Made by a program: the position numbers and the translations under genes
Notes under the pieces: model-generated
The model's database searches: none
What the model was told of the DNA's origin: nothing
What the model saw: only the letters and a program-made list of their open reading frames with translations
Part shown: positions 1-8,915 of the stretch, piece after piece
How positions within the stretch are numbered: position 1 is the first letter of the stretch
Layout of the letters: each line of letters starts with the position of its first letter
Source: Acidobacteriaceae bacterium
Lineage (GTDB): Bacteria; Acidobacteriota; Terriglobia; Terriglobales; Acidobacteriaceae
NCBI GenBank assembly: GCA_003139095.1
Contig: PLHW01000008.1
Location: 356,499 to 420,498, forward strand
Direction of reading: 5' to 3'
DNA: 64,000 bases

Positions 1-1
1 G

Positions 2-943
2 TACAGCTTCCAAGGCGAACCGAATGACGCGTGGGGTCCGTCGGGAGGACTGGCTTATTACAAGGGCAGCTTCTATGGCACTACCACCTACGGCCCGACC
101 CAACCCCTGGGCGGACCCGGAACGGTTTTCAAGATCAGCAAGAGTGGTAAGAAATACGTCGAGACTATTCTCCACGTCTTTACCGACGACCCGGACGGCG
201 CGTATCCCAATTATGTCACTCCCGTTTTCGACAAGCAGGGCAATCTGTACGGCACGACTTCCCAGGGCGGCCTGCAAGGAGGCAGCGGCATTGTGTTCAA
301 GCTGGCTCCGGACGGCACGGAAACCGTGCTCTACAGCTTTAACCTCAATAACGGCGGCGCTTACAACCCGGAGAGCGGCGTGACCTTGGACAAAAAGGGC
401 AACCTCTACGGCACCACGGCTTCGGGCGGCGAATATAGCTACGGCGTTCTGTACGAAATCACCGCCGCCGGACAGTACAAGGTTCTCTACAACTTCACTG
501 GTGGAGACGACGGATACCAGCCCTATAGTCCTCCCGTGCTCGATAAGAAAGGAAATCTCTGGGGCACCTCGGAGAATGGTTTCGGCTTCTACGGCACGGT
601 GTATAAGTTCGACCCGAAGACCAGCCAAATGACCATCGTTCACACCTTCACTAGTGGCGCGGACGGTGCTTCACCCTGGGCAGGGGCGCTGGTTTTCGAC
701 AAAGAGGGCAATCTCTATGGCACAACTGCAGGCGGCGGCAACGGCGATTGCGGCAGCGGCGGCACTATCTACGAGCTAGCCCCAGAAGGCAACGAGACGA
801 TTCTCCACAGATTTAACTGCACACCCGATGGCCAGCAGCCGCTGGGAGGCGTGGTGTTCGACAAACTGGGCAACCTCTACACCACAACTGCCGCCGGCGG
901 CGCTACCACCAATGGCGCGGTGATTAAGGTGACGCCCGAATGA
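2..943 (+). CDS. GloVer-repeat extracellular protein, 5' end outside window
   Basis: The reading frame is open from base 2 to a TGA at 941-943, giving 313 residues without a start, so the gene begins upstream of the window. The protein is a run of about seven repeats of roughly 45 residues, each with a core like GNLYGTT..GG followed by a segment like G.V(F/Y)K(L/I).P.G..T.LY.F. This matches the choice-of-anchor GloVer tandem repeat family, common in Acidobacteriota surface or secreted proteins and probably folding as a beta-propeller. No catalytic motif is visible. No C-terminal anchor follows the last repeat; the protein ends directly after it, so anchoring, if any, would be N-terminal. The family call is confident; any ligand or function is unknown. 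Confidence 0.85.
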   Translation, partial: YSFQGEPNDAWGPSGGLAYYKGSFYGTTTYGPTQPLGGPGTVFKISKSGKKYVETILHVFTDDPDGAYPNYVTPVFDKQGNLYGTTSQGGLQGGSGIVFKLAPDGTETVLYSFNLNNGGAYNPESGVTLDKKGNLYGTTASGGEYSYGVLYEITAAGQYKVLYNFTGGDDGYQPYSPPVLDKKGNLWGTSENGFGFYGTVYKFDPKTSQMTIVHTFTSGADGASPWAGALVFDKEGNLYGTTAGGGNGDCGSGGTIYELAPEGNETILHRFNCTPDGQQPLGGVVFDKLGNLYTTTAAGGATTNGAVIKVTPE

Positions 944-1463
944 ATGTAGCACCCTGAGCAGAACGTCGTGGTCGGGGAGCGAGAGCGGCATTCCGCCGCA
1001 CTCGTTCCCCGCACCGCGAGATTCGCGTTCCCCTGGGTGAGAACATCGTAAGTGCAACACGAAACGAAATAGGCTGCGATCCGGTAAGGAAACGCATCCG
1101 GCGAATTAGAAGAGAATCGCTCGGCGAGATGAATTCGCCCTGACCACTAACTCAAGAAACGACTTCACCGCGTGCGGGGTCTCCTGGCGCGCGGTGCCGG
1201 AGCGCGGGGCGGGGTTCTCGCGCTCCGGGCTTTCTTCGTCACAATTGTCTCCCGGCGCGTCGATCGATCATTCATCGCGCGTGCCGCGGGCCGGAACTTG
1301 CGGGACGGAACTTCGAGAGAACTCGAAAAACTCGACAAAAGAAGTGGGAGCCAAACCGCAGCTCCCACCCAAGCGACAGAGGCGATATCACTCGTCTTGT
1401 AAGACTCCGTTTGTGGGGCAGAAGTTGCCCGCGTGTTCGATCTCCAGTCCGTATCGAACTAGA
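944..1463. other. 520-bp intergenic region
   Basis: No supported gene. Besides the hairpin at 974-1010 there is a second perfect stem, GTGGGAGC (1344-1351) with GCTCCCAC (1361-1368) and a 9-nt loop. Read on the minus strand it is followed by a T-rich run, but no minus-strand gene lies upstream of it. Frames open through 1194-1463 join the hydrolase frame but have no family similarity and are probably non-coding. Confidence 0.4.
974..1010. terminator. strong hairpin downstream of the GloVer gene
   Basis: The arms GGGGAGCGAG (974-983) and CTCGTTCCCC (1001-1010) pair with one G-T wobble, and an inner GCGG/CCGC stem continues the helix. It starts 30 bp after the stop codon. No T-run follows, so it may be a rho-assisted terminator or an mRNA 3' stabiliser. 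Confidence 0.4.
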
Positions 1464-2348
1464 ATGGATGCAGTGCCCGTCGCCGCCCAATCCGCGATTG
1501 AAGAACTCCACCTTCCTCTTGCCGGAGGCCGCATGCGTTATCTCAAGTGCGGCTCCGGGCCGCCGCTCATTCTTGTTCACGGTTTGTTGGGCTACGCATT
1601 CTCGTGGCGATTCACGATGCCGGCGCTGGCCCCGTATGCCACGGTCTATGCCATCGACAACCTCGGGGCTGGCCTTTCGCCGGCAGCGGATTCGCTGGAC
1701 TACACGATGCGCGCCACAGCCGAGCGACTGCTTCAGTTTGCCGACGCAATGGGTCTGACCGATTTTGACCTGCTGGGCACCTCGCACGGCGGAGCGGTGG
1801 CCATGATGGCGGCCGCGATCTGCGCCGATTCAAAGAAGACGGAACGGCCCGCGCCGGGCATCAACCGCCTCATCCTGGTCGCGCCCGTGAATCCATGGTC
1901 GCCGCACGGCAAGAGCCTGGCGCCGTTTCTCGTTAGTCCGGTCGGTTCGATCATATTCCGCAACACTATCGAACGCTATCGCGTACTCGACTACCTGTGG
2001 CTGCGGCGATTGTTTGGCGACGGCGGGAAAATTCCTTCCGACTCGCTCGAGGGCTATCGCATTCCGGTGCGGCAGAATCGGGGCTTCGAGCACGCAGAGC
2101 AGATATTGAAGACTTGGACTGCCGATCTCGCCGACCTCGAATCGATCCTGCCGAAGATCCGCGACTATCGTACGCTGCTGGTTTGGGGAACCAGGGATCG
2201 CGCCGTTCACTTTTCCTCCGCCGAGCGCTTGCGGCAGAATTTTCGCGATGCGCAGCTCGTGGCATTCAAGGGAGTCGGCCATCTTGCCTACGAAGAATGC
2301 CCCACAGAATTCAACCGCGCGCTGATCGACTTTCTCACCACACCCTAA
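1464..2348 (+). CDS. alpha/beta hydrolase fold protein
   Basis: A 294-residue alpha/beta hydrolase. The oxyanion-hole segment HGLLG is at residues 39-43, the nucleophile elbow GTSHG at 105-109 puts the catalytic Ser at 107, the acid is probably the Asp of WGTRDRAVH near residue 240, and the catalytic His lies in GVGHLAYEE near the C-terminus. No signal peptide is visible, so it is likely cytoplasmic. ATG 1464 was chosen because family similarity begins shortly after it; the frame is open back to 1194 but that extension is Arg/Ser-rich and unlike any hydrolase N-terminus. The substrate cannot be predicted; esterase, haloalkane dehalogenase-like and C-C hydrolase activities are all possible. 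It is monocistronic or the first gene of a pair with the DedA gene 155 bp downstream. Confidence 0.85.
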   Translation: MDAVPVAAQSAIEELHLPLAGGRMRYLKCGSGPPLILVHGLLGYAFSWRFTMPALAPYATVYAIDNLGAGLSPAADSLDYTMRATAERLLQFADAMGLTDFDLLGTSHGGAVAMMAAAICADSKKTERPAPGINRLILVAPVNPWSPHGKSLAPFLVSPVGSIIFRNTIERYRVLDYLWLRRLFGDGGKIPSDSLEGYRIPVRQNRGFEHAEQILKTWTADLADLESILPKIRDYRTLLVWGTRDRAVHFSSAERLRQNFRDAQLVAFKGVGHLAYEECPTEFNRALIDFLTTP

Positions 2349-2503
2349 ACCCCGCGCACTCTCTCGAAAATAGAAATTGTCTTGTACGCCCGAGTGCCCG
2401 GTGGTTAGAGCCGTTGACCGACAGCCGATCCTGCAACTCTTGCCCAACCTGCTACTCTCTACTATCGCGGGCCTGACGCTGTCGGCCCGGCTTTTGCCAA
2501 ACC

Positions 2504-3106
2504 GTGCACCTTCTTCACCACCTGCGCGACTTCGTCCTCAACTACGGATACTGGGCCGTCGCCGTGGCCCTGCTCGCCGAGCATGCCGGCATCCCGGTGC
2601 CGGGAGAGAGCACGCTTCTCGTGGCCAGCTTCCTCGCCTACTCCGAGCATCGTCTGCAAGTCGGATGGCTCGTGTTCATCGCCACCTGTGCCTGCGCCCT
2701 CGGAGGCGTCTTCGGCTACGCGCTCGGCTACTTTGGCGGACGGCCGCTGGTCGAGCGCTACCAGAATTTCTTCCGCATTCCGTCGCACGCACTTGATCGC
2801 GGCGAGTTGCTCTTCGCCCGATATGGCGCGAGCACAGTTTTTTTCGCGCGCTTCATCTTCGGAATGCGCGTCGTCATCGGCCCGCTCGCCGGAGTGCTCC
2901 ACATGCCGCGCCGCCGCTTTGTCGTGTTCAACTTTCTCGGCGCCGCCGCCTGGGCCGCCCTGATCTCGTCCGCCGGATATTTCTTCGGCCATCACTGGTC
3001 AACACTGGTCCGCACGGTTTCGCGAGTCAACGTCGCCGCTGGACTGGTGGCCGCCGGAGTGGTGGTGTATTTCCTATGGCGGCGCCGGCGCTCCTCGCAA
3101 ATCTAA
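2504..3106 (+). CDS. DedA family integral membrane protein
   Basis: A 200-residue polytopic membrane protein starting at GTG 2504. DedA hallmarks are present: an N-terminal amphipathic/TM segment, the E..G.P.PGE motif at residues 26-35, a Gly-rich TM (ALGGVFGYALGYFGG), and the F.ARF..G.R motif with downstream Pro and Arg around residues 113-135. The C-terminus ends in a TM followed by a basic RRRRSS tail. DedA/VTT-domain proteins are inner-membrane lipid scramblase/flippase-like proteins linked to undecaprenyl-phosphate or phospholipid recycling and envelope homeostasis; the specific lipid is inferred only from the family. Length is normal for bacterial DedA proteins (about 200-220). Confidence 0.9.
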   Translation: MHLLHHLRDFVLNYGYWAVAVALLAEHAGIPVPGESTLLVASFLAYSEHRLQVGWLVFIATCACALGGVFGYALGYFGGRPLVERYQNFFRIPSHALDRGELLFARYGASTVFFARFIFGMRVVIGPLAGVLHMPRRRFVVFNFLGAAAWAALISSAGYFFGHHWSTLVRTVSRVNVAAGLVAAGVVVYFLWRRRRSSQI

Positions 3107-3129
3107 AGGCGATAACAGCGCAACGAGGC

Positions 3130-3828
3130 CTACTCCGATCCTTTCACCCAATACGCGTCCGGCTCCTTGTACAGCAGGCCGAGTGAAACGCGCTCGTCGC
3201 TGTCTTTGGCAAAGTAGTGGCCGCTGTGGGAGAAGCTGCTCTTCGCCACAAGGTAGTAATGCCCACTAGCCACAAAAAGGTCGGCATACGGCTGCTTGTA
3301 CGAGAAAACATTTTCGCGGTGATGGTAGGACCGCTTATGACGCTGCGCCGGATCGAAATCCACGATCGCAAGAAAGCCGCCGGGCTTTAATACCCGATCA
3401 GCTTCGGCAATCGCCGCAAACAGTTTGTCGCGGTCAACGAGGTAAAGGCAGAAGGCGAAGTACACCAGGTCAAATTCGCCGTCCTTATAGGGGAGCGAAT
3501 CCGCGGTGCCAACTTGCAGTGCCAGGTTCGTCGCGCCGCTGCGAGACAGCCGCTCATTCCCATCCCTGACCGCCTTCGAAGATGGGTCAATTCCCTTCCC
3601 CGATGCCCCGAAATACTTGCACAGGTATTCGAGTTTCATTCCGCTGGAGCAGCCAATCTCGAGCACGCCCTTAATTTCGGCGCGGAAGGACGAGAGCGCT
3701 TCACACAACAATTTTTCCGCGTGACGTTGCTCTTCGTTCCCGAACGCCGATTTGTTTCGCTCGTAGTAGTTGTCGCCTTCTCCCGTGACAAAAATCTCGG
3801 TTTGACTGCTGCGGTTGGTAATTTTCAT
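3130..3828 (-). CDS. class I SAM-dependent methyltransferase
   Basis: A 232-residue Rossmann-fold methyltransferase. Motif I, VLEIGCSSG, is at residues 55-63, the acidic motif II residue in GKGIDPSS at 78-84, motif post-I LPYKDGEFDLVYFAF follows, and VLKPGGFLAIVDFDP is the typical motif III. It groups with methyltransf_11/25-type enzymes. The C-terminal 70 residues (HHRENVFSYKQ..., LGLLYKEPDAYW) resemble methyltransferases found in surface-polysaccharide gene sets, but no such genes are adjacent, so the substrate is unknown. It converges on the DedA gene with a 23-bp gap. No clear Shine-Dalgarno sequence precedes ATG 3828. Confidence 0.85.
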   Translation of the reverse strand: MKITNRSSQTEIFVTGEGDNYYERNKSAFGNEEQRHAEKLLCEALSSFRAEIKGVLEIGCSSGMKLEYLCKYFGASGKGIDPSSKAVRDGNERLSRSGATNLALQVGTADSLPYKDGEFDLVYFAFCLYLVDRDKLFAAIAEADRVLKPGGFLAIVDFDPAQRHKRSYHHRENVFSYKQPYADLFVASGHYYLVAKSSFSHSGHYFAKDSDERVSLGLLYKEPDAYWVKGSE

Positions 3829-4075
3829 TCCGATATCCCCGACTTCTGCCGTCCTGGCCTCTGATGTCGCTTAATCTTTGTGTTTTTGCGGTTCAAGATT
3901 TTCTCCGTGACTCTGCGCCTCTGTGGTGACCAAGGCAAATTAGAACACGTCCCGCGCCCCCTGCGATTGACTTAGCATCGCATCCTGCCTACCATAGCCG
4001 GACACATGATGTTGAGCGGTTTTCCGGGGATAGCCGGCTGTGTCGGCCGATACGCGATGCAAAGGAGCCTGCGCC

Positions 4076-4414
4076 ATGATGGAAATTCAAACCAGAAATG
4101 TTGATCCCGACATCGTCATTCTGGCGATCACGGGAAGACTCACCATGGGACGCAATTGCAAACAACTGGAGTGGTCGACCGATTCGCTCGTCCGTGAGAA
4201 AAAGACGAAAGTCGTGTTCGATCTCAGCGGCGTCACCCACATAGACAGCACCGGCATCGGCATCATCGTGATGTCGGCTGGACAACTCAAAAAAGCCGGC
4301 GGCGACCTCCGCGTCTGCGCCCAGGGCCACGTCGAAGAGATCCTGAAAATGACGAATGTCGACAAAGTCGTCGGTCTGCATCCAAACATCGACGCGGCGT
4401 CGAACTGGAGTTAG
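4076..4414 (+). CDS. STAS-domain anti-sigma factor antagonist
   Basis: A 112-residue single STAS domain protein. The characteristic HIDSTGIG motif is at residues 55-62; Ser58 of DSTG aligns with the phosphorylatable serine of SpoIIAA-type anti-anti-sigma factors. It therefore probably binds a HPK-like anti-sigma factor/serine kinase in its unphosphorylated form. The start ATG 4076 is supported by AAAGGAG at 4061-4067 (8-nt spacing); ATG 4079 immediately follows and is possible. No RsbW-like kinase or PP2C phosphatase gene is adjacent, so its partners must be elsewhere in the genome. Confidence 0.88.
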   Translation: MMEIQTRNVDPDIVILAITGRLTMGRNCKQLEWSTDSLVREKKTKVVFDLSGVTHIDSTGIGIIVMSAGQLKKAGGDLRVCAQGHVEEILKMTNVDKVVGLHPNIDAASNWS

Positions 4415-4459
4415 ACCACGGCGCGCGGAAATATGGATTGATTTCAAACGACTACGGCC

Positions 4460-5662
4460 CTAGTCCGCCGCGTGCGCCTGCTCCCGCCCGCCCAGCACCG
4501 CCAGGCCTTTGTCGAGATCGGCGATGAGATCCTCGACATTCTCAATTCCCACCGACAGCCGGATCATCTGCTCCGTCACGCCCATTTTCTGCCGCAGTTC
4601 CGGCGCGATCATGGCATGCGAGGTCAGCACGGGAATTGACACCAGCGACTCCACTCCGCCCAGGCTCGGTGCCAGCGTGAATAGCGTCAGCGCCTCGGCC
4701 ACGCGGCAACCGTCGGCGCCGCTACCGGCGACTTCGAAGCTCAGCACTCCGCCCGCCCCCGCCATCTGCTTCTTCGCCAGTTCGTACTGCGGATGTCCCA
4801 GCAGCATCGGATAGTGTACGCGCGCCACCTTGGGATGCTTGCTCAGATACTCTGCGATCCGCAGCGCGCTCTGGTTCTGCCGTTCCACGCGCACGGCCAG
4901 CGTCTTCACGCCGCGCAGCAGCAAAAAGGCCGCGTGCGGGTCCATGCAGCACCCCAGCGTCGTGCGCACCGCGTGTATTTCTTCGATCAACTCGCGGCTG
5001 CCCGCCACAATGCCGCAGATCAAATCCGCGTGTCCGCCAAAATATTTCGTCCCCGAGTGCAGCACCAAATCGATGCCCCACTCCGCCGGCCGGCAATTGA
5101 TGGGCGTGCTGAAGGTCGAGTCAATCGTGGAAGTCAGCTTGTGTGTGCGCGCCAGCGCGGCAATTTTTTCCAGGTCCACCACGCGCACCATCGGGTTGGT
5201 TGGCGACTCCACGTGCAAAATTCGCGTATTTGGCCGGATCGCGCGTTCGTGCTGCTCGATGTCGTTCGTATCCACGAACGTCGTTTCCACTCCCATCTTC
5301 GGCAGCCACTGCGACAAAAATTTCGTGACCCCGCCATAAATGTCGCGCTGCGCCACGATGTGGTCTCCCGCCTTCACCAGCGCCAGCACCGTGCTCGTAA
5401 TCGCCGCCATGCCCGACGAAAATACCAGCGCCGCATCCGTCCCCTCCAATTCGGCAATCGCGTTTTCGACCACGGTGTGGGTGGGATTGCCGTAGCGCGT
5501 GTAGAAGTGGTCGGTCGGAGTCACCCGCAGTTGTTCCTGGTTGTCCGTGACCTCGAAGGTCGAGGTCTGGTAAATGGGCGTCGCCAGCGGTCCGCTCTTT
5601 TTGTGCAGGTCGGTGCCCGCGCGCACAGCTTCGGTTTCCTGACGGAATTGGTGCTTCTTCAT
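4460..5662 (-). CDS. Cys/Met metabolism PLP-dependent enzyme (cystathionine gamma-synthase/lyase-like)
   Basis: A 400-residue fold-type I PLP enzyme of the trans-sulfuration family. The PLP-lysine is K206 in SGTKYFGGH; YTRYGNPT (54-61) supplies Tyr/Arg contacts to the cofactor phosphate of the neighbouring subunit; SSGMAAI (82-88), RDIYGGV and ESPTNP are family signatures. It could be cystathionine gamma-synthase (metB), cystathionine gamma-lyase or O-succinyl/acetylhomoserine sulfhydrylase; sequence motifs alone do not separate these. ATG 5662 is preceded by GAAGAGGATGGT, a good ribosome site; an open frame continues upstream to 5995 but is not conserved-looking. The thrC and thrB genes nearby share the homoserine branch-point, which fits a methionine/cysteine role. 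Confidence 0.9.
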   Translation of the reverse strand: MKKHQFRQETEAVRAGTDLHKKSGPLATPIYQTSTFEVTDNQEQLRVTPTDHFYTRYGNPTHTVVENAIAELEGTDAALVFSSGMAAITSTVLALVKAGDHIVAQRDIYGGVTKFLSQWLPKMGVETTFVDTNDIEQHERAIRPNTRILHVESPTNPMVRVVDLEKIAALARTHKLTSTIDSTFSTPINCRPAEWGIDLVLHSGTKYFGGHADLICGIVAGSRELIEEIHAVRTTLGCCMDPHAAFLLLRGVKTLAVRVERQNQSALRIAEYLSKHPKVARVHYPMLLGHPQYELAKKQMAGAGGVLSFEVAGSGADGCRVAEALTLFTLAPSLGGVESLVSIPVLTSHAMIAPELRQKMGVTEQMIRLSVGIENVEDLIADLDKGLAVLGGREQAHAAD

Positions 5663-5857
5663 ACCATCCTCTTCAATACGATGATTCTTCAAACGACCAC
5701 TTTTTATTCGATCTTCCCGGGGTGAAACTCGAACCGTCCAAGCTCTAGGGTATATGGCGTCGCAAGCTCGAGGCAATGAGCAGGAACGCAGTCGGATCGG
5801 CCTGCACCGCGTGTAGACTGAGGGAGACCTAGATTTTCTCATCTTCCTCCAAATTTT

Positions 5858-6331
5858 ATGAAAGACTCGAAAACCAGTTCGCGCTCCCGAAAGAAATCCA
5901 AGCCCAAGCCCGCACCTAAGCGGACAAGCAAACTCGGCAAAGTTGCCCTCACCGGCACCGTGGCAAAACGGCGGCGCAAAGGCGAACTCCGTCACATTCT
6001 CTGGAGTTCCATTCCCGTCGAACCTCTGAACTCTCTGCTCGGCCGCCAGTTAATCGTAGGTCAAGATCTCATGCTGGCGCGCGTTCTGCTCAAGAAAGGA
6101 TGCGTTGTGCCCGAGCACAGCCATCCCAACGAGCAGATCACCTACATTCTTGAGGGCGCTCTGAAGTTTTGGATTGGCGGGGAAATCATCGTCGTGAATG
6201 CGGGTGAGGTTTTAACCATCCCGCCCAATCTGCCGCACAAAGCCGAGGCGCTCGCCGATACCGTCGATCTCGATGTCTTCCATCCGCCGCGCGCCGACTG
6301 GATGAGCGGCAGCGACGCGTATTTGCGGTAA
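5858..6331 (+). CDS. cupin-domain protein with basic N-terminal tail
   Basis: A 157-residue protein. Residues 1-50 are Lys/Arg/Ser-rich and look disordered. Residues 70-150 form a cupin_2 barrel: motif 1 is G-x5-H-x-H-x-E-like (VVPEHSHPNEQITYILEG) and motif 2 is the PPNLPHKAEAL segment, with the three His and one Glu expected for a metal site. Such small cupins are metal-dependent dioxygenases, isomerases or sensors, so the function is open. It starts 195 bp divergent from the PLP-enzyme gene and ends 12 bp before thrC, so it may be cotranscribed with thrC. The ATG has no obvious Shine-Dalgarno. Confidence 0.8.
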   Translation: MKDSKTSSRSRKKSKPKPAPKRTSKLGKVALTGTVAKRRRKGELRHILWSSIPVEPLNSLLGRQLIVGQDLMLARVLLKKGCVVPEHSHPNEQITYILEGALKFWIGGEIIVVNAGEVLTIPPNLPHKAEALADTVDLDVFHPPRADWMSGSDAYLR

Positions 6332-6343
6332 ACTCATAGCGAC

Positions 6344-7720
6344 TTGACCGTGCCTGTCGTCGAAACTTCCGCCCGTCTCCGCTGCATCGCGTGCGGCGCA
6401 ACGCCCCACTCGGCCGCCGCGGACTTTCGCTGCACGGCATGCGGCGATCTTTTGGAATTTCACCTCGCACCGCCGCCCGTCTCCAACCCCGAGGACCTCA
6501 AAGCTCTGTGGCTGGGCCGCCGCACATCGCCCGGCACAGCACTGCCCAATTCCCTTGACCAGAGCGGCGTCTGGCGCTTTCGCGAACTCCTGCCAGTCAT
6601 CGGCGCTGAGAACGTTATCACGCTCGCTGAGGGCAATACTCCGCTCTATCACCTGCGCCGCTGCGCGCAAGCCGTGGGAGTCGATCATCTCTATGCGAAG
6701 CACCAGGGCATGAATCCCACGGCATCGTTCAAAGACACTGGCATGACCGTTGCCGCCTCCGCCGCGCTGGAAGCGGGTTTCCGCTGGGTCGCGTGCGCCT
6801 CTACCGGCAACACCTCGGCCTCCATGGCCGCCTACGCCTCGCGCGGAAATATGCGGAGCCTGGTGCTCATTCCGGACGGGAAAATTTCCTGGGGCAAGCT
6901 CTCGCAATCCCTCGACTACGGCGCGCTCACCTGCCAACTCCGCACCGACTTCGACGGCTGCGTGCGCATTCTCAACGAACTCGTTCGGCAGAAGCCCGTC
7001 TACCTGCTCAACTCCGTCAATCCCTATCGCATCGAAGGCCAGAAAACCGCCGCCATCGAATTGCTCGAACAACTCGCCTGGCAGCCGCCCGACCACATCA
7101 TCGTGCCCGGCGGCAATCTGGGCAACAGTTCCGCCATCGGCAAAGCGCTGGTGGAATTGCGCGATCTCAACCTGATCCTGCGCCTGCCGAGGCTCTCTAT
7201 CATTCAGGCCGAAGGGGCGAACCCGTTTTATCGCTGCGTGTGCGAATTGGGTGACGGCGAACTTGAATCGGCGAAGCTGGAGCCGGTCAGTGCCGATACC
7301 CTCGCAACGGCAATTCGCATCGGCAATCCCGCATCCTGGAAAAAAGCGCTGCGCGTGCTTCGCGCCACCGGCGGCGAAGTCGAGCAGGTAACCGACGTGG
7401 AGATCGCCGAGGCTAAAGCCGAAATTGGCGCCGACGGCATTGGCTGCGAACCCGCCTCCGCCGTCACTCTCGCCGGCCTGAAGAAACTGCGCGCCCGCGG
7501 CTTCGTCAAGCCCGGCGAATTCGTAGTCCTCATCCTGACCGGCCATTTGCTCAAAGACCCCGACTTCACAATAAAATTCCACCGCGGCGATTTATTTGAG
7601 GGAACCTCGGAGGAGCGCCATGCCATCCAGACAAAATCGCTCCAGCGTGCCCCGATCGTCCTCGACGCCACTCTGAGCGCGGTCGTCGGCGCTCTCGACG
7701 CCGCCGAGACTACCCCATAG
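6344..7720 (+). CDS. thrC: threonine synthase
   Basis: A 458-residue PLP enzyme that converts O-phosphohomoserine to threonine. It starts with a zinc-ribbon-like segment (Cys14, Cys17, Cys30, Cys33), as in the long archaeal/plant-like threonine synthases. The PLP lysine is K130 in NPTASFKDTGM. CASTGNTSASMAAYASRG and the glycine loop VPGGNLGNSSAIGKA bind the cofactor phosphate, and the C-terminal ILTGHLLKDP is a typical family ending. TTG 6344 or GTG 6350 could be the start; both lack a strong ribosome site. thrB follows 157 bp downstream on the same strand, which supports the threonine-pathway assignment. Confidence 0.93.
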   Translation: MTVPVVETSARLRCIACGATPHSAAADFRCTACGDLLEFHLAPPPVSNPEDLKALWLGRRTSPGTALPNSLDQSGVWRFRELLPVIGAENVITLAEGNTPLYHLRRCAQAVGVDHLYAKHQGMNPTASFKDTGMTVAASAALEAGFRWVACASTGNTSASMAAYASRGNMRSLVLIPDGKISWGKLSQSLDYGALTCQLRTDFDGCVRILNELVRQKPVYLLNSVNPYRIEGQKTAAIELLEQLAWQPPDHIIVPGGNLGNSSAIGKALVELRDLNLILRLPRLSIIQAEGANPFYRCVCELGDGELESAKLEPVSADTLATAIRIGNPASWKKALRVLRATGGEVEQVTDVEIAEAKAEIGADGIGCEPASAVTLAGLKKLRARGFVKPGEFVVLILTGHLLKDPDFTIKFHRGDLFEGTSEERHAIQTKSLQRAPIVLDATLSAVVGALDAAETTP

Positions 7721-7877
7721 CAATTCTCCGCGTATTCGTGTATAAGACACAGTTTCAATGTGTTGGCGACCCGAGAGCGCGCCGCGGCCCTCAAAACCAG
7801 TAAAAAAATGCTGGTAAATCCCTTAGTTTCAAGATATTGACCCGGCCTCGCCGCCAACGCTTGATCGCCAATTCACT

Positions 7878-8840
7878 ATGCCATCACGTCCCATTTCGGC
7901 TGGCCGCTCCATACGCCTGGCATTGCCGGCGACTTCGGCCAACCTCGGCCCCGCCTTCGATGCCGCGGCCCTCGCGCTCGATTTCTATCTCCGTCTTCGG
8001 GCCGAGCGCGCCCCCGATTTCTTCGTTACCGCCGAGGGCCGCGACGCTCAGATTTGCAGCCGCATGGAAAATCACCTCATCGTCACAACCTATTGTGAGG
8101 TGCTGGACTCGGAGAATCGCAAGGTTGCGCCCTTGCGCATTCACATCGAAAACGAGATTCCCATTGGCCGAGGCTGTGGCTCCTCGGCCGCCGCGCGTCT
8201 TGCCGGCATCGCGCTGGCCGTGCACTTCGGCCATCTGCGCTGGAAGGATGATCGCATCGTCGGCGAGGCCTCGATGCGCGAGCACCACCCCGACAACGCC
8301 GCCGCCTGCTGGATGGGCGCACTGACCGTGGCCCGCATGGCGAACCAGGTTCAAGCGCAAGTGTTTGAGGTGAAGCCGAAAGGCAAATGGCCGCTACTGC
8401 TGGCCGTGCCAGAGAATCCGCTCTCCACCGAGCAAGCCCGCCGCGCGCTGCCTTTTCAGTATTCGCGCGCCGATGCCGTCACCAACATTCAGAATTCCAT
8501 GCTGCTACTCTCGGCGCTCGCCAACGGACGCCCGGATCTGCTGCCATCGGCGCTCGAAGACCGCCTGCACCAGCCCTATCGCGCGCCGCTCTGCCCGCTG
8601 CTGCCCGCGCTCAAAGAGTTGACCGGCGAGACCGGCATATTCGGCGCCGCGCTGAGTGGTGCCGGTCCTTCGGTGCTCGTCTTTCTCGATCCCAAAGTTT
8701 CACCGGCGAAAACAAAACAGCGCATCGCTGCCCACCTGGTCAAGCGGCGCCTGCAAGCCGAACTTCATCTCACGACGATCGCCACCCACGGCGGCCGCGA
8801 CGGCGGCGACTGGCGCAAATATCACGGCAGCAAGAAGTAA
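7878..8840 (+). CDS. thrB: homoserine kinase (GHMP kinase family)
   Basis: A 320-residue GHMP kinase that phosphorylates homoserine, feeding ThrC just upstream. The three GHMP motifs are present: PATSANLGPAFD at residues 17-28, the ATP-binding glycine loop PIGRGCGSSAAA at 95-106, and a C-terminal GAALSGAGPSVLVF. SANLGPAFD is diagnostic for homoserine kinase among GHMP members. Length is close to the family norm (about 300-320). The 157-bp gap to thrC may hold its own promoter. A strong hairpin follows the stop. Confidence 0.92.
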   Translation: MPSRPISAGRSIRLALPATSANLGPAFDAAALALDFYLRLRAERAPDFFVTAEGRDAQICSRMENHLIVTTYCEVLDSENRKVAPLRIHIENEIPIGRGCGSSAAARLAGIALAVHFGHLRWKDDRIVGEASMREHHPDNAAACWMGALTVARMANQVQAQVFEVKPKGKWPLLLAVPENPLSTEQARRALPFQYSRADAVTNIQNSMLLLSALANGRPDLLPSALEDRLHQPYRAPLCPLLPALKELTGETGIFGAALSGAGPSVLVFLDPKVSPAKTKQRIAAHLVKRRLQAELHLTTIATHGGRDGGDWRKYHGSKK

Positions 8841-8856
8841 GCTTGCGGGTGCCGCA

Positions 8857-8887
8857 CCCTAAAATCGCGTTCGCTGCGATTTCAGGG
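8857..8887. terminator. bidirectional terminator between thrB and the DinB-like gene
   Basis: Arms CCCTAAAATCGC (8857-8868) and GCGATTTCAGGG (8876-8887) pair with one mismatch around a 7-nt loop, and flanking GTGCCGC/CGGGCAC partly extends the stem. It sits between convergent genes; a short TTTT follows on the plus side. Confidence 0.6.
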
Positions 8888-8915
8888 CGGGCACTTTTCT
8901 AAATCCCGAAAAGAG

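Noticed and set aside
5663..5857. Possible SAM riboswitch upstream of the PLP-enzyme gene
   Set aside because: I could not find the conserved SAM-I or SAM-II core motifs or a leader terminator.
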